DNA of 64,000 bases, from assembly GCF_013177315.1 (NCBI RefSeq), contig NZ_CP053661.1, forward strand, positions 2,480,001-2,544,000, given 5' to 3'. Within the stretch, counting starts at the first letter, position 1. Each line of letters starts with the position of its first letter. Shown one piece after another: positions 42,893 to 51,376 of the stretch. The stretch is from Thermoleptolyngbya sichuanensis A183. Its GTDB lineage: Bacteria; Cyanobacteriota; Cyanobacteriia; Elainellales; Elainellaceae. The position numbers and the translations under genes are program-made. Under the pieces are notes generated by a model that was not told the DNA's origin, searched no databases, and saw only the letters and a program-made list of their open reading frames with translations.

Positions 42893-44669
42893 TGTATCCC
42901 CGAATTGCAGAAACGGCCACCACTCGCGGCGAGGCTAGATAGTTATTCCCCGTGGGATCGCCGCTGCGCCCCTTGAAGTTGCGATTGGTGGCGTAGATGC
43001 CGTTCTCGCCCGCCTCCAAAACGCCCCTGCCCGCGTTGATGCAGGCTCCGCAGCCCGACTTGAGAATTGTTGCACCCGCCGCCTCTAAAATCTCCACATA
43101 GCCCAAGACCTCGGCCTGTTGCAGCACAGCTTGCGACGCAGGGACGACAAACAGGCTGACCTGGGGCGCAACTCGGTTCCCGTTTAGCACTGCCGCCGCT
43201 TCGGCCAGGTCATGCAATTTGCCGCCCGTGCAGGAGCCGATAAACGCCTTGGTGATGGGAACCCGCCCCAACTGGCTAATGCCCACGACCTGATCGGGCT
43301 TGGGCGGACAGGCGACTTGGGGTTCTAGATGGGTCAGGTCAAACGTGTAGGTGCGTTCGTATTCTGCATCCGCAGAACTGGCGATCGCCCTCCCCAGTTC
43401 TGCCATCACCTCATCATCCAGTCGTTCTTCTAAGTATTCGCTAGGGACTTCCCTCTGGCGTTCTGCTAGATACTCCCACGTCACTGCATCAGGCGCGATC
43501 AGTCCGCACAGCGCCCCACACTCCACTGCCATATTCGCCAGCGTCATCCGCTCGTCCATCGGCATTCGGGCGATCGCCCCGCCGCAAAACTCCAGCACCC
43601 GCCCGATCGCCCCGTCGCAGCCCAACTGCCCCAGCAAAAACAGCATGATATCTTTAGCGCTGATCTCTGGTGCAGGCGTTCCCTCCAGGCAGATTCGCAG
43701 CGTCGGCGGCACGCGCAGCCACAGGTCGCCCGTTGCCAGCAAATTTGCCATGTCCGTCGTGCCGATGCCCGTGGAAAAGCAGCCAAACGCGCCATAGGTG
43801 CAGCTATGGGAATCCGTCCCTGCGATCACCATGCCCGGCCGCACAAACCCCCGCTCTGGCAGCAGCACATGGCAAATGCCCGCCGCCTCTCCGGGCGACA
43901 CCACATCCAGCAGGTGGCAGCCTTGCTCCTCGGCAAACTGAACCATTTGCTGATAAAGCAGGTCAGCTTTGGGGTCAACCCGAATGTCGTTGATTTGAAT
44001 AAAATGATCCGCCACCAGCACCAGGCGATCGCGCTCCCAAATCCTTGCCGACTCACCGAAATGCTGGTAGAAAAGCTGTGCTACCCCAGCGGCGATCGCA
44101 TCGTGGGACATCGCCAAATCCACTCTGGCAAACACCACCTCACCGGGCTGTACAAACGCATTGCCCGATGCCCGCGCCAGCAGCTTTTCTGCCATCGTCA
44201 TGGGGCGGCGCGGCGTGTCGCTGGGCGGCAGGGCTATGTCTCCGCGCAATCGCTGCTGGTTAAAGGCAAACAGTCCGCCTGCCTGCGTAATCGCCGCCAC
44301 AATCGGGTGAGATTCTGCTTCGCCTAAGTGCTTTAAGGGCAAACCGATATTGATGCTGTTGCGATAAAAAATATCGGCAAAGGATCGCGCCCGCACCTCG
44401 CGGATACCCGCCGCTTTTAGGGCGATCGCTGCGATTTCTCGACTGGAGCCACAGCCGAAGTTTGCGCCTGCTTCGATTACGTCATAATTCATGAGTTGAT
44501 CGATACCGATAATGTGTTCCAGCGCATACCGTTTCAGATGCGCTGGGTCGAGATTGGTTCCTCGCTTTGCGGGAATAATATTATCCGTATTGATATCATC
44601 TCCCAGAGTTAAAACCTTCTCAGATTGATTCGTAGGATGATTCTCAGGATGATTCTCAGGTGTGTTCAT
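42873..44669 (-). CDS. hphCD: Fused isopropylmalate-dehydratase-like protein (small + large subunit), HphCD-like
   Basis: 598 residues. N-terminal LeuD-like swivel domain (about 18-175: LTLGDDINTDNIIPAKRGTN, NFGCGSSREIAAIALKAAGI), then the LeuC-like catalytic part (about 178-598) with DSHSCTYGAFGCFSTGIGTT and the three [4Fe-4S] cysteines in TDSHSCTYG / FIGSCTGGKLHDL / SGCGACINAGRGVLEAG. Aconitase-type isomerisation of a 2-alkylmalate. In leucine synthesis the subunits are separate; a fused HphCD is known from homophenylalanine synthesis in Nostoc punctiforme. It lies 15 bp after the HphB-like gene. Assignment to homologation rather than leucine rests on fusion and context. Confidence 0.8.
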   Translation of the reverse strand: MNTPENHPENHPTNQSEKVLTLGDDINTDNIIPAKRGTNLDPAHLKRYALEHIIGIDQLMNYDVIEAGANFGCGSSREIAAIALKAAGIREVRARSFADIFYRNSINIGLPLKHLGEAESHPIVAAITQAGGLFAFNQQRLRGDIALPPSDTPRRPMTMAEKLLARASGNAFVQPGEVVFARVDLAMSHDAIAAGVAQLFYQHFGESARIWERDRLVLVADHFIQINDIRVDPKADLLYQQMVQFAEEQGCHLLDVVSPGEAAGICHVLLPERGFVRPGMVIAGTDSHSCTYGAFGCFSTGIGTTDMANLLATGDLWLRVPPTLRICLEGTPAPEISAKDIMLFLLGQLGCDGAIGRVLEFCGGAIARMPMDERMTLANMAVECGALCGLIAPDAVTWEYLAERQREVPSEYLEERLDDEVMAELGRAIASSADAEYERTYTFDLTHLEPQVACPPKPDQVVGISQLGRVPITKAFIGSCTGGKLHDLAEAAAVLNGNRVAPQVSLFVVPASQAVLQQAEVLGYVEILEAAGATILKSGCGACINAGRGVLEAGENGIYATNRNFKGRSGDPTGNNYLASPRVVAVSAIRGYISSQLD

Positions 44670-44684
44670 AGGGATTTGAATGAT

Positions 44685-45758
44685 TTAGCTTTTGAATTGG
44701 TTAGCTTTTGAATTGGTTAGCTGTTGAATCAGTTGCTCCGTGAAGGCTTTCGTATTCACAAACCGATCTTCTGGCGAGTCCACTAGGTCGGCTGTGCGAT
44801 AGCCTGCCTCCAGCAGTTGCTCTTGGGCGATCGCCAGATGGGCCGCTGCGGTTCCCTCGTCCCACTGCCGCAACATTAACTCCACACTGGCCAGTGTCCC
44901 CATCGGATTGGCAATGCCCTTGCCTGCAATATCTGGCGCAGTGCCGTGAATCGCCTCGTACAGGCCAAAGCCGTCTGCGTTCAAGCTGGCAGACCCCAGT
45001 AGCCCAATCGACCCGGCGATCGCCCCGCCAATGTCGCTGAGGATGTCGCCAAACAGGTTGCCCGCCAAAATCACGTCAAACTGCTGCGGATTCATCACCA
45101 ACTGCATCGCCAGATTGTCCACCAGCATGGGCACCAGCGCTACATCGGGAAACGCCGCCGCTTCTTCCTGCACGAGCCGCGTCCAGGGAAGGCAGGGCAG
45201 CGCATTTTCCTTGTGGGCGATCGCCAGTTTCTTGCGCCGCTGCTGGGCCTGCTGAAGCGCAACGCGGGCAATCCGCCGAATTTCGGAATCGGCATACTGC
45301 ATTGTGTGAAAGCCGTAGGGGGCCGTCTCATCCACCCCGCGCCCCGACGGGCCAAAGTAAATGCCGCTGACTAGCTCTCGCACGAACAAAATGTCCACGC
45401 CGTCTAGCTTTTCCGGCTTGATCGACGAGCGATGCCGCAGACTTTTGACTGGGCGCACCGGGCGCAAATTGGCAAACAGGTCAAACTGCTTTCGCAACTC
45501 CAGCAAGCCCGCCTTTGACACCGCCCCGAATAAAATACCGTCTGCCCCCTCGCAGAGCCGCGCCGTCGCCTCCGGAAACCCTGTGCCAAACTGCTGTACG
45601 GCGGGTTCTCCCACCAGCCCATGCGTCACCCGCACCGAAAAGCCATGCAGCGTCGCCAAATGCGCCAGCACCGCCAGCGCCGCTTCTACGACCTCTGGGC
45701 CCACCCCTTCCCCTGGCAGTGCCACCAACCGATATTCTTGAATCCCCACAATCCCCAC
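44685..45758 (-). CDS. hphB: Isopropylmalate-dehydrogenase-like enzyme, HphB-like
   Basis: 357 residues of the beta-decarboxylating dehydrogenase family: NAD-dependent oxidation of a 3-substituted malate, then decarboxylation to the chain-extended 2-oxoacid. Signatures: VALPGEGVGPEVVEAALAVL, the substrate loop ELRKQFDLFANLRPVRPVKS, VDNLAMQLVMNPQQFDVILA and NLFGDILSDIGGAIAGSIGL, then GLYEAIHGTAPDIAGKGIAN. The GGAIAGSIGLLGSAS part departs from standard LeuB. It is the first gene of a two-gene minus-strand operon with hphCD. The C-terminus (QLTNSKANQFKS) lies in a 16 bp tandem duplication at 44689-44722. Confidence 0.78.
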   Translation of the reverse strand: MGIVGIQEYRLVALPGEGVGPEVVEAALAVLAHLATLHGFSVRVTHGLVGEPAVQQFGTGFPEATARLCEGADGILFGAVSKAGLLELRKQFDLFANLRPVRPVKSLRHRSSIKPEKLDGVDILFVRELVSGIYFGPSGRGVDETAPYGFHTMQYADSEIRRIARVALQQAQQRRKKLAIAHKENALPCLPWTRLVQEEAAAFPDVALVPMLVDNLAMQLVMNPQQFDVILAGNLFGDILSDIGGAIAGSIGLLGSASLNADGFGLYEAIHGTAPDIAGKGIANPMGTLASVELMLRQWDEGTAAAHLAIAQEQLLEAGYRTADLVDSPEDRFVNTKAFTEQLIQQLTNSKANQFKS

Positions 45759-46157
45759 TTCCCACAGCGAACCTATGGATGATAATACGTCTGGCAGGAG
45801 ATAGGAATCAGGGGTCAGGTTTTAGGGATCAGGATGATCTCAAATCCGGTTTATTGCTGGCGATCGCGGTGAGTAGGGCTGCGCTCCCTGGAGGTAGCAA
45901 GCTTTCCTAGGGTTGGCGATCGCGGCAGTGCTTAAAGAGCTTGTTTCAGTATCCGAGCCAGCAAGCCTTGGGGGAAGCTTTCCCCCAAAACCCCCGCTTG
46001 GGGGACGAAGCGCGTCCCCCAAACCCCCTCCGACCTCTGTTCTGCATAAGCATTAGGGATGGCGGGCCGTGCTTACGGCGGTCGGAGAGGGAGCTAGGAC
46101 ACTTGAAAGTCGTTCTGCCCTTGACCCCTGACCCCTGACTCCTGAAACCTACATCGG
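45759..46157. repeat. Spacer with palindromic and (TGACCCC) repeats
   Basis: No gene in this 399 bp spacer between divergent hphB and the alpha/beta hydrolase. Two hairpins lie side by side: TTGGGGGAA-gct-TTCCCCCAA at 45968-45988 and TTGGGGGACG-aagcg-CGTCCCCCAA at 45998-46022. A TGACCCC-type tandem stretch (CCCTTGACCCCTGACCCCTG) follows around 46119-46142. These words are typical cyanobacterial spacer repeats. A divergent promoter region is expected here. Confidence 0.6.
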
Positions 46158-47021
46158 ATGCGTTTTACGAAGACTAAGAGGCTCTATCGATTGTTGATCA
46201 GCATGGCGGCGCTGTACGTAGCGGCCTGTGGGCTGATGTGGGCGGGGCAGACGCGGCTGATTTTTCGTCCCGATGCTGACATTCGCACTACGCCGGATGC
46301 GGTAGGATTGCGCTACGAAACCGTCGATTTGCCCGTAGGGACGGGGCGGGTGCGCGGCTGGTGGATTGGCGCGAATCGGGACGACGCACCGACGGTGCTA
46401 TATTTCCACGGCACAGGCAGCAATTTGGGGGATCTGCCTCGACTGGCAGCGCAGATTCATGAATTAGGCTGGGCGGCCTTTTTCATCGACTATCGCGGCT
46501 ATGGGCAGAGCCAAGGCAGCTTTCCTAGCGAACAGTCGGTCTATGCCGATGCGATCGCCGCCCTCGACTACCTCACCCAAACCCGCCGCATTCCGCCACA
46601 GCGCATCGTGGTTATGGGAAGATCCATCGGAGGGGCGATCGCCCTCGACCTAGCAGCCCACAATCCCGACCTGGCCGCCCTGGTTGTCGAAAGCTCGTTT
46701 ACCTCCATGCGAGACATGATCCGCTACTTTGTTCCTGTGCCGCTTTTGCCTGTGGATCTTTTGCTGCATCAGCGGTTTGATTCCCTGGCAAAAGTGCGAT
46801 CGCTCCAGATGCCGCTGCTGGTGATCCACGGGACGGGCGATCGCGTCGTGCCTGTTCACATGGGGCAAGCGCTCTACGAGGCCGCGCCGCCGCCCAAGGA
46901 ACTGCTGCTGATTCCCCAAGCGGGCCACAGCAATTTGCGACGAATCAACCGGACGCTGTATTTCCAGACGCTCCAGCGCTTCGTTACGCGCTACGCTGAG
47001 CCTGCTGCTGCCGGAATGTAG
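46158..47021 (+). CDS. Membrane-anchored alpha/beta hydrolase
   Basis: 287 residues. One N-terminal signal anchor (about 10-32, LLISMAALYVAACGLMWAGQ), then a serine-hydrolase domain. The oxyanion region is VLYFHGTGSNLGDL, the nucleophile elbow is VVMGRSIGGAIALDLA (G-x-S-x-G), the acid is probably in LLVIHGTGDRVVP and the His in PQAGHSNLRR. Resembles ABHD13/FrsA-like bacterial hydrolases; the substrate is unknown. It begins the plus-strand group of membrane glycosyltransferases, 109 bp before the first at its chosen start, and could process a lipid or ester of the cluster's product. Confidence 0.85.
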   Translation: MRFTKTKRLYRLLISMAALYVAACGLMWAGQTRLIFRPDADIRTTPDAVGLRYETVDLPVGTGRVRGWWIGANRDDAPTVLYFHGTGSNLGDLPRLAAQIHELGWAAFFIDYRGYGQSQGSFPSEQSVYADAIAALDYLTQTRRIPPQRIVVMGRSIGGAIALDLAAHNPDLAALVVESSFTSMRDMIRYFVPVPLLPVDLLLHQRFDSLAKVRSLQMPLLVIHGTGDRVVPVHMGQALYEAAPPPKELLLIPQAGHSNLRRINRTLYFQTLQRFVTRYAEPAAAGM

Positions 47022-47130
47022 CGCCGCTATGCATCCAACCCCAAACCGATCTGTTGCCAGGTCTGTTGTCAGGAAATCGACACTGCCAAGCAAGGAATAC
47101 TGTGAAGCAAGGAACACTGTGAAGCAAAGA

Positions 47131-48795
47131 ATGTGGATCTCGAAACAGCAAATCTGGCAAGGGCTTGTGGTGCTAGCGGTGGTGCTAGCGGTGGTGCTAG
47201 GCATCCTGTTTCGGGGGTATGGGCTGGGCGATCGCGTGTATTGGGTGGATGAAGTCGCCACCTCGGTTCGCATTTCTGGCTACACCCGCGCCGAAGTCAC
47301 CGCCCAACTCAGCGACGGCGTTCCTCGCACGCCCGCAGACCTCCAGCAGTTTTTGCATCCCGCCCCCGATTTGCCCTTAACCCAAGTCCTCCGTGCCCTG
47401 GCTCAAAGCCCCGAACACGCCCCGCTTTATTTCTTGCTAGCCCACGGCTGGACAAAACTTTGGGGCAGCAGCATAGTCGCCGTGCGATCGCTCTCGGTTC
47501 TGTTCAGCCTGATCTCACTTGCGCTCATCGGGCGACTGGCCAGCCAGTTGTTTAATTCTGCCACTGCCGGGGCGATCGCCACGATGTTGCTCGCTCTATC
47601 GCCCTTTTTCGTATCCTATGCCCAAGAAGCACGTCCCTACAGCCTGTGGAGCGTCACGCTGCTGTGGAGCAGTTTGGCGTTATGGAACGCGATGGGGTAC
47701 GTGAAAGGGAGCATGAAACAGGACGTGAAACAGAACGTGAAGCAGAACGCCGTTGGGAACGAGATGCCGCATTCGCTTCGGCGCTGGTTGACCTATGGAT
47801 TCAGCATGGCGGTGGGGCTGTATACGTCGCTGCTGACGGTGCTGGTGTTTCTGGGGCATGGGCTGTATGTGCTGGGAGTGGGCAGTTCGCAATGCGATCC
47901 GTCTCGGACTCGCGCTCAGCGGTGTGGGTTCCTCCAGGCAGCGACGCTGGCAGTCGGGCTATTTCTCCCGTGGGTGTTTGTCGTGCTGGGTCGCTGGGAT
48001 ACCCTGCAAGCTAATACTGAATGGATGCGCCAGCCAATGGGGGCGCTGTCGATGCTGGTGGTCTGGCTCTATAGTCTCGTCGTGCTGTTTTTTGACGCGC
48101 CTGTGGAACTGGGGCCAGTTTCGCTGGTGGCGGTCAAATTTCTCACTGCACTGCTCACCCTGGGGGCGATCGCCCTTGCGCTCCGGTGGACATTTCAGCA
48201 GCAGCATGTAGGAAGCTTCGTCGCCGCCCTGCTGCTGCCTGTTCCTGTGATTCTGGTGGCGCTGGATCTCATCCGTCAGGGCCAAGCCTCGGCCACATCG
48301 CGCTACCTCATCCCTGTCCAGCTTGCCGTACTAATTTCGGTAGCAGGCTGGCTCTCTGCGGGGCGTTCCTGGCAGCGCGGCGTTTTAGCCTTCCTGCTCA
48401 CGGTCAGCTTTTCATCGGGTCTGTCCAACCTGCATCACATTCCCGACTATCAAAAATCTCGCAATCGCCACAACCCTGAAATCGCCGCCCTGGTGAATCA
48501 GCAGCCTTTACCCCAGATCGTTGCCGAGTCTCGCTATGCCCTCGATCTGGTATCCCTCAGCCAGTTCCTCAAACCCGATATCAGGGTTCAAATTCTGAGT
48601 CCTGCGTCCATGCCGCCGCAGCGATGTGAACCCTTCTTTCTGCTTAACCCATCTGCATCGCTCCAGCAGGACATTCAGCAGCGCGATCGCCCCCAGATTA
48701 CCGAAGTTTTTCGCCCAAAAACCTTGACAGATTCAGACATTTATCTATCCCTCTGGCACGTTGAGAATCCCGATCGATCCTGTCCTTCTAGCTGA
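47131..48795 (+). CDS. GT-C membrane glycosyltransferase, copy 1
   Basis: 554 residues from ATG 47131; an earlier in-frame start at 47029 is possible but starts in unconserved sequence. About eleven transmembrane helices, with the first periplasmic loop carrying the GT-C acidic motif RVYWVDEVATSVRISGYTRA, then EHAPLYFLLAHGWTKLWG and YAQEARPYSLWSVTLLWSSL, as in GT39/GT83-type (PMT/ArnT-like) enzymes using polyprenyl-phosphate sugars. An odd Lys/Gln insertion (KGSMKQDVKQNVKQNA) sits between helices. Bases 47200-48043 are almost identical to 48915-49758 in the next gene, while the C-terminal half is not. Confidence 0.85.
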   Translation: MWISKQQIWQGLVVLAVVLAVVLGILFRGYGLGDRVYWVDEVATSVRISGYTRAEVTAQLSDGVPRTPADLQQFLHPAPDLPLTQVLRALAQSPEHAPLYFLLAHGWTKLWGSSIVAVRSLSVLFSLISLALIGRLASQLFNSATAGAIATMLLALSPFFVSYAQEARPYSLWSVTLLWSSLALWNAMGYVKGSMKQDVKQNVKQNAVGNEMPHSLRRWLTYGFSMAVGLYTSLLTVLVFLGHGLYVLGVGSSQCDPSRTRAQRCGFLQAATLAVGLFLPWVFVVLGRWDTLQANTEWMRQPMGALSMLVVWLYSLVVLFFDAPVELGPVSLVAVKFLTALLTLGAIALALRWTFQQQHVGSFVAALLLPVPVILVALDLIRQGQASATSRYLIPVQLAVLISVAGWLSAGRSWQRGVLAFLLTVSFSSGLSNLHHIPDYQKSRNRHNPEIAALVNQQPLPQIVAESRYALDLVSLSQFLKPDIRVQILSPASMPPQRCEPFFLLNPSASLQQDIQQRDRPQITEVFRPKTLTDSDIYLSLWHVENPDRSCPSS

Positions 48796-49758
48796 GTGAT
48801 GTCGCTCCTCACTGCGTTCCTGTTGCGATGTTTCATGTAGCGCGATCGCCTCTCAAATTCCTGCAAAATCCGGGTCAAATCCTGGGACGATTGCTGGTAT
48901 TCCTGATTCTGGCTGGCATCCTGTTTCGGGGGTATGGGCTGGGCGATCGCGTGTATTGGGTGGATGAAGTCGCCACCTCGGTTCGCATTTCTGGCTACAC
49001 CCGCGCCGAAGTCACCGCCCAACTCAGCGACGGCGTTCCTCGCACGCCCGCAGACCTCCAGCAGTTTTTGCATCCCGCCCCCGATTTGCCCTTAACCCAA
49101 GTCCTCCGTGCCCTGGCTCAAAGCCCCGAACACGCCCCGCTTTATTTCTTGCTAGCCCACGGCTGGACAAAACTTTGGGGCAGCAGCATAGTCGCCGTGC
49201 GATCGCTCTCGGTTCTGTTCAGCCTGATCTCACTTGCGCTCATCGGGCGACTGGCCAGCCAGTTGTTTAATTCTGCCACTGCCGGGGCGATCGCCACGAT
49301 GTTGCTCGCTCTATCGCCCTTTTTCGTATCCTATGCCCAAGAAGCACGTCCCTACAGCCTGTGGAGCGTCACGCTGCTGTGGAGCAGTTTGGCGTTATGG
49401 AACGCGATGGGGTACGTGAAAGGGAGCATGAAACAGGACGTGAAACAGAACGTGAAGCAGAACGCCGTTGGGAACGAGATGCCGCATTCGCTTCGGCGCT
49501 GGTTGACCTATGGATTCAGCATGGCGGTGGGGCTGTATACGTCGCTGCTGACGGTGCTGGTGTTTCTGGGGCATGGGCTATATGTGCTGAGAGTGGCCAG
49601 TTCGCGATGCGACCCGTCTCGGACTCGCGCTCAGCGGTGTGGGTTCCTCCAGGCAGCGGCGCTGGCAGTCGGGCTATTTCTCCCGTGGGTGTTTGTCGTG
49701 CTGGGTCGCTGGGATACCCTGCAAGCCAATACTGAATGGATGCGTCAGCCGATGGGCG
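47200..49758 (+). repeat. 844 bp near-identical direct repeat of two GT-C genes
   Basis: 47200-48043 and 48915-49758 (offset 1715 bases) match with only a handful of differences, for example around 47860-47905 versus 49575-49620. Outside these bounds the two genes diverge sharply. This covers the N-terminal half of each protein, where the catalytic loop sits, pointing to recent gene conversion or partial duplication. Confidence 0.85.
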
Positions 49759-50564
49759 TTTTGCCGCTGTTGGCAATCTGGCTCTACAACACCTCCATTT
49801 TGCTGTTTGACGTACCCGCCACGCTGTCCCCCGACCTGCCGACCGTCGCCAAACTGCTGACCTCCATGCTGCTGGTGCTGCTGCTGGCGATCGCCCTCCG
49901 CCATCTCGTCCGCCGCAGACCACGCCCGGTCTGGGGATTTGTCGTGCTGTTTGCCCTGACGATTCCTGCCCTGCTGCTGGGGCTAGATGTTGTCCGCAAT
50001 AGCCAGCTTTCCACGGCTGCCCGCTATTTGCTGCCGTTTCACCTGGGTATGATTTTGGTGCTGTCTTCTTACCTCACTGACTCACTCTGCGCCAAATCCC
50101 CCTCTCGGCGGCGATTTGGGCGGGGGCTGATGCTTTGCCTGGTTGCCCTGTGCTTTCTGTCCTACGGCTTCCAACTTCAGCAGCCGCCCAAGTACCAGAA
50201 AAGTCGCAATCTGCACAATCGGGCGATCGCCGCGTTGATTAACCAAACTACTGGCCAGACCCTTCCCCCCCGCCTGATTGCCGAACCTGCCCAGGCGCTG
50301 GATCTGGTCTCCCTCAGTCTCGACTTGCAGCCCCAAACGCAGATCCAGGTGATTGCCTCGATAGGCGAGAATTGGAGGGGCGATCGCCTATTATTAGAAC
50401 CGTGCCAGCCTGTGTTTTTTTTGAATCCTTCAGCAGCGTTAATCACCCGCATTCAAACTGAAACAAACCAACCCGTTCAAGAAACCTATCGTCCCCAAAA
50501 ACTAGTCCCCAATGAACTGGCTCTGTCGCTCTGGAAAGTTAACCAACCTTGCTCTTCTCCATGA
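48828..50564 (+). CDS. GT-C membrane glycosyltransferase, copy 2
   Basis: 578 residues, starting at ATG 48828 (MFHVARSPLKFLQNPGQILG). Same GT-C N-terminal half as copy 1, including YWVDEVATSVR and the same Lys/Gln insertion. The C-terminal helices and last periplasmic domain are different in sequence (WLYNTSILLFDVPATLSPDL; terminal PQKLVPNELALSLWKVNQPC) but share the same plan, including a YQKSRN-H-N motif. So it is a paralogue whose front half has been homogenised. It may transfer to a different acceptor. Its TGA overlaps the ATG of the hydroxylase gene (50561-50564). Confidence 0.85.
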   Translation: MFHVARSPLKFLQNPGQILGRLLVFLILAGILFRGYGLGDRVYWVDEVATSVRISGYTRAEVTAQLSDGVPRTPADLQQFLHPAPDLPLTQVLRALAQSPEHAPLYFLLAHGWTKLWGSSIVAVRSLSVLFSLISLALIGRLASQLFNSATAGAIATMLLALSPFFVSYAQEARPYSLWSVTLLWSSLALWNAMGYVKGSMKQDVKQNVKQNAVGNEMPHSLRRWLTYGFSMAVGLYTSLLTVLVFLGHGLYVLRVASSRCDPSRTRAQRCGFLQAAALAVGLFLPWVFVVLGRWDTLQANTEWMRQPMGVLPLLAIWLYNTSILLFDVPATLSPDLPTVAKLLTSMLLVLLLAIALRHLVRRRPRPVWGFVVLFALTIPALLLGLDVVRNSQLSTAARYLLPFHLGMILVLSSYLTDSLCAKSPSRRRFGRGLMLCLVALCFLSYGFQLQQPPKYQKSRNLHNRAIAALINQTTGQTLPPRLIAEPAQALDLVSLSLDLQPQTQIQVIASIGENWRGDRLLLEPCQPVFFLNPSAALITRIQTETNQPVQETYRPQKLVPNELALSLWKVNQPCSSP

Positions 50565-51313
50565 TTATGAAATCCTTAATCGATCAATTCCAGAAACAGC
50601 ATAAAGCCTTTGTGGTTCATCAAGGGGAAAAGCTGGTTAGAAGCTTAGAGGATCTAATTGCGAAGTATTCTGCTGTTGGTGACGGGGCTTTTTTTGAAGT
50701 TCAGCAATTTCCCTGGGCTGGCCTTCTAGAAACAAACTGGAAAACGATTCGAGCAGAGTTAGACAATCTGCTGAAAGACGTGTATTCCATTCCCAATTTT
50801 CAAGACATCTCTACGGATCAGATCAGCATCACTCAGGACAATCTGTGGAAGACCTACTTTCTCTATGGTTATGGCTACAAAGCAGAGCAAAACTGCCTGC
50901 GCTGCCCCGAAACGACGCGCCTAGTTGAACAGATTCCTGGCATGAAAACGGCATTCTTTTCTATCCTGCTGCCCCATAAAACCATCCCAGAACATCGCGG
51001 CCCCTATAAGGGATTGTTGCGCTATCACTTGGGGCTAAAAGTACCCGCAGCGGCAGAGCAGTGCGGCATTCGGGTGGGCAGCGGAGTGAGCCACTGGCAG
51101 GAGGGAAAAAGCCTGATTTTTGACGATACGTTTCCTCATTCCGCCTGGAATCATACAGATGACATGCGCGTAATTTTGTTTGTTGATTTCATCCGTCCAA
51201 TGCGTGCGCCCGTATCCTGGTTCAATCAGTTTATGATCCAACTGATTGCCTGGTCGCCCTATGTACAGAGCGGTCGCAAAAATCTTTTAGAGTGGGAAGC
51301 CAGGCAGAAATAA
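50561..51313 (+). CDS. Aspartyl/asparaginyl beta-hydroxylase family protein
   Basis: 250 residues from ATG 50561, overlapping the previous stop. Fe(II)/2-oxoglutarate dioxygenase of the AspH/LpxO family: metal and 2-oxoglutarate residues appear in PEHRGPYKGLLRYHLGLKVP (His, Arg) and GKSLIFDDTFPHSAWNHTDD followed by MRVILFVDFIRP (Asp, His, Arg). Family members hydroxylate Asp/Asn side chains or, as in LpxO, the 2-position of lipid acyl chains. A C-terminal hydrophobic patch (NQFMIQLIAWSPYV) suggests membrane contact, as in LpxO. In this setting a lipid substrate is more likely than a protein one; that is inference. Confidence 0.85.
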   Translation: MIMKSLIDQFQKQHKAFVVHQGEKLVRSLEDLIAKYSAVGDGAFFEVQQFPWAGLLETNWKTIRAELDNLLKDVYSIPNFQDISTDQISITQDNLWKTYFLYGYGYKAEQNCLRCPETTRLVEQIPGMKTAFFSILLPHKTIPEHRGPYKGLLRYHLGLKVPAAAEQCGIRVGSGVSHWQEGKSLIFDDTFPHSAWNHTDDMRVILFVDFIRPMRAPVSWFNQFMIQLIAWSPYVQSGRKNLLEWEARQK

Positions 51314-51376
51314 TCGACCCAAACCAGTGACAAGAGTGACAAGGCTTAATAATTAACTTAACAGCTAAATTTATAT

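Noticed and set aside
42873-45758. Primary leucine pathway leuB and leuCD
   Set aside because: The fused reversed-order dehydratase and the divergent GGAIAGSIGLL segment of the dehydrogenase do not fit standard leucine enzymes; kept as an alternative pending a genome check for leuC/leuD.
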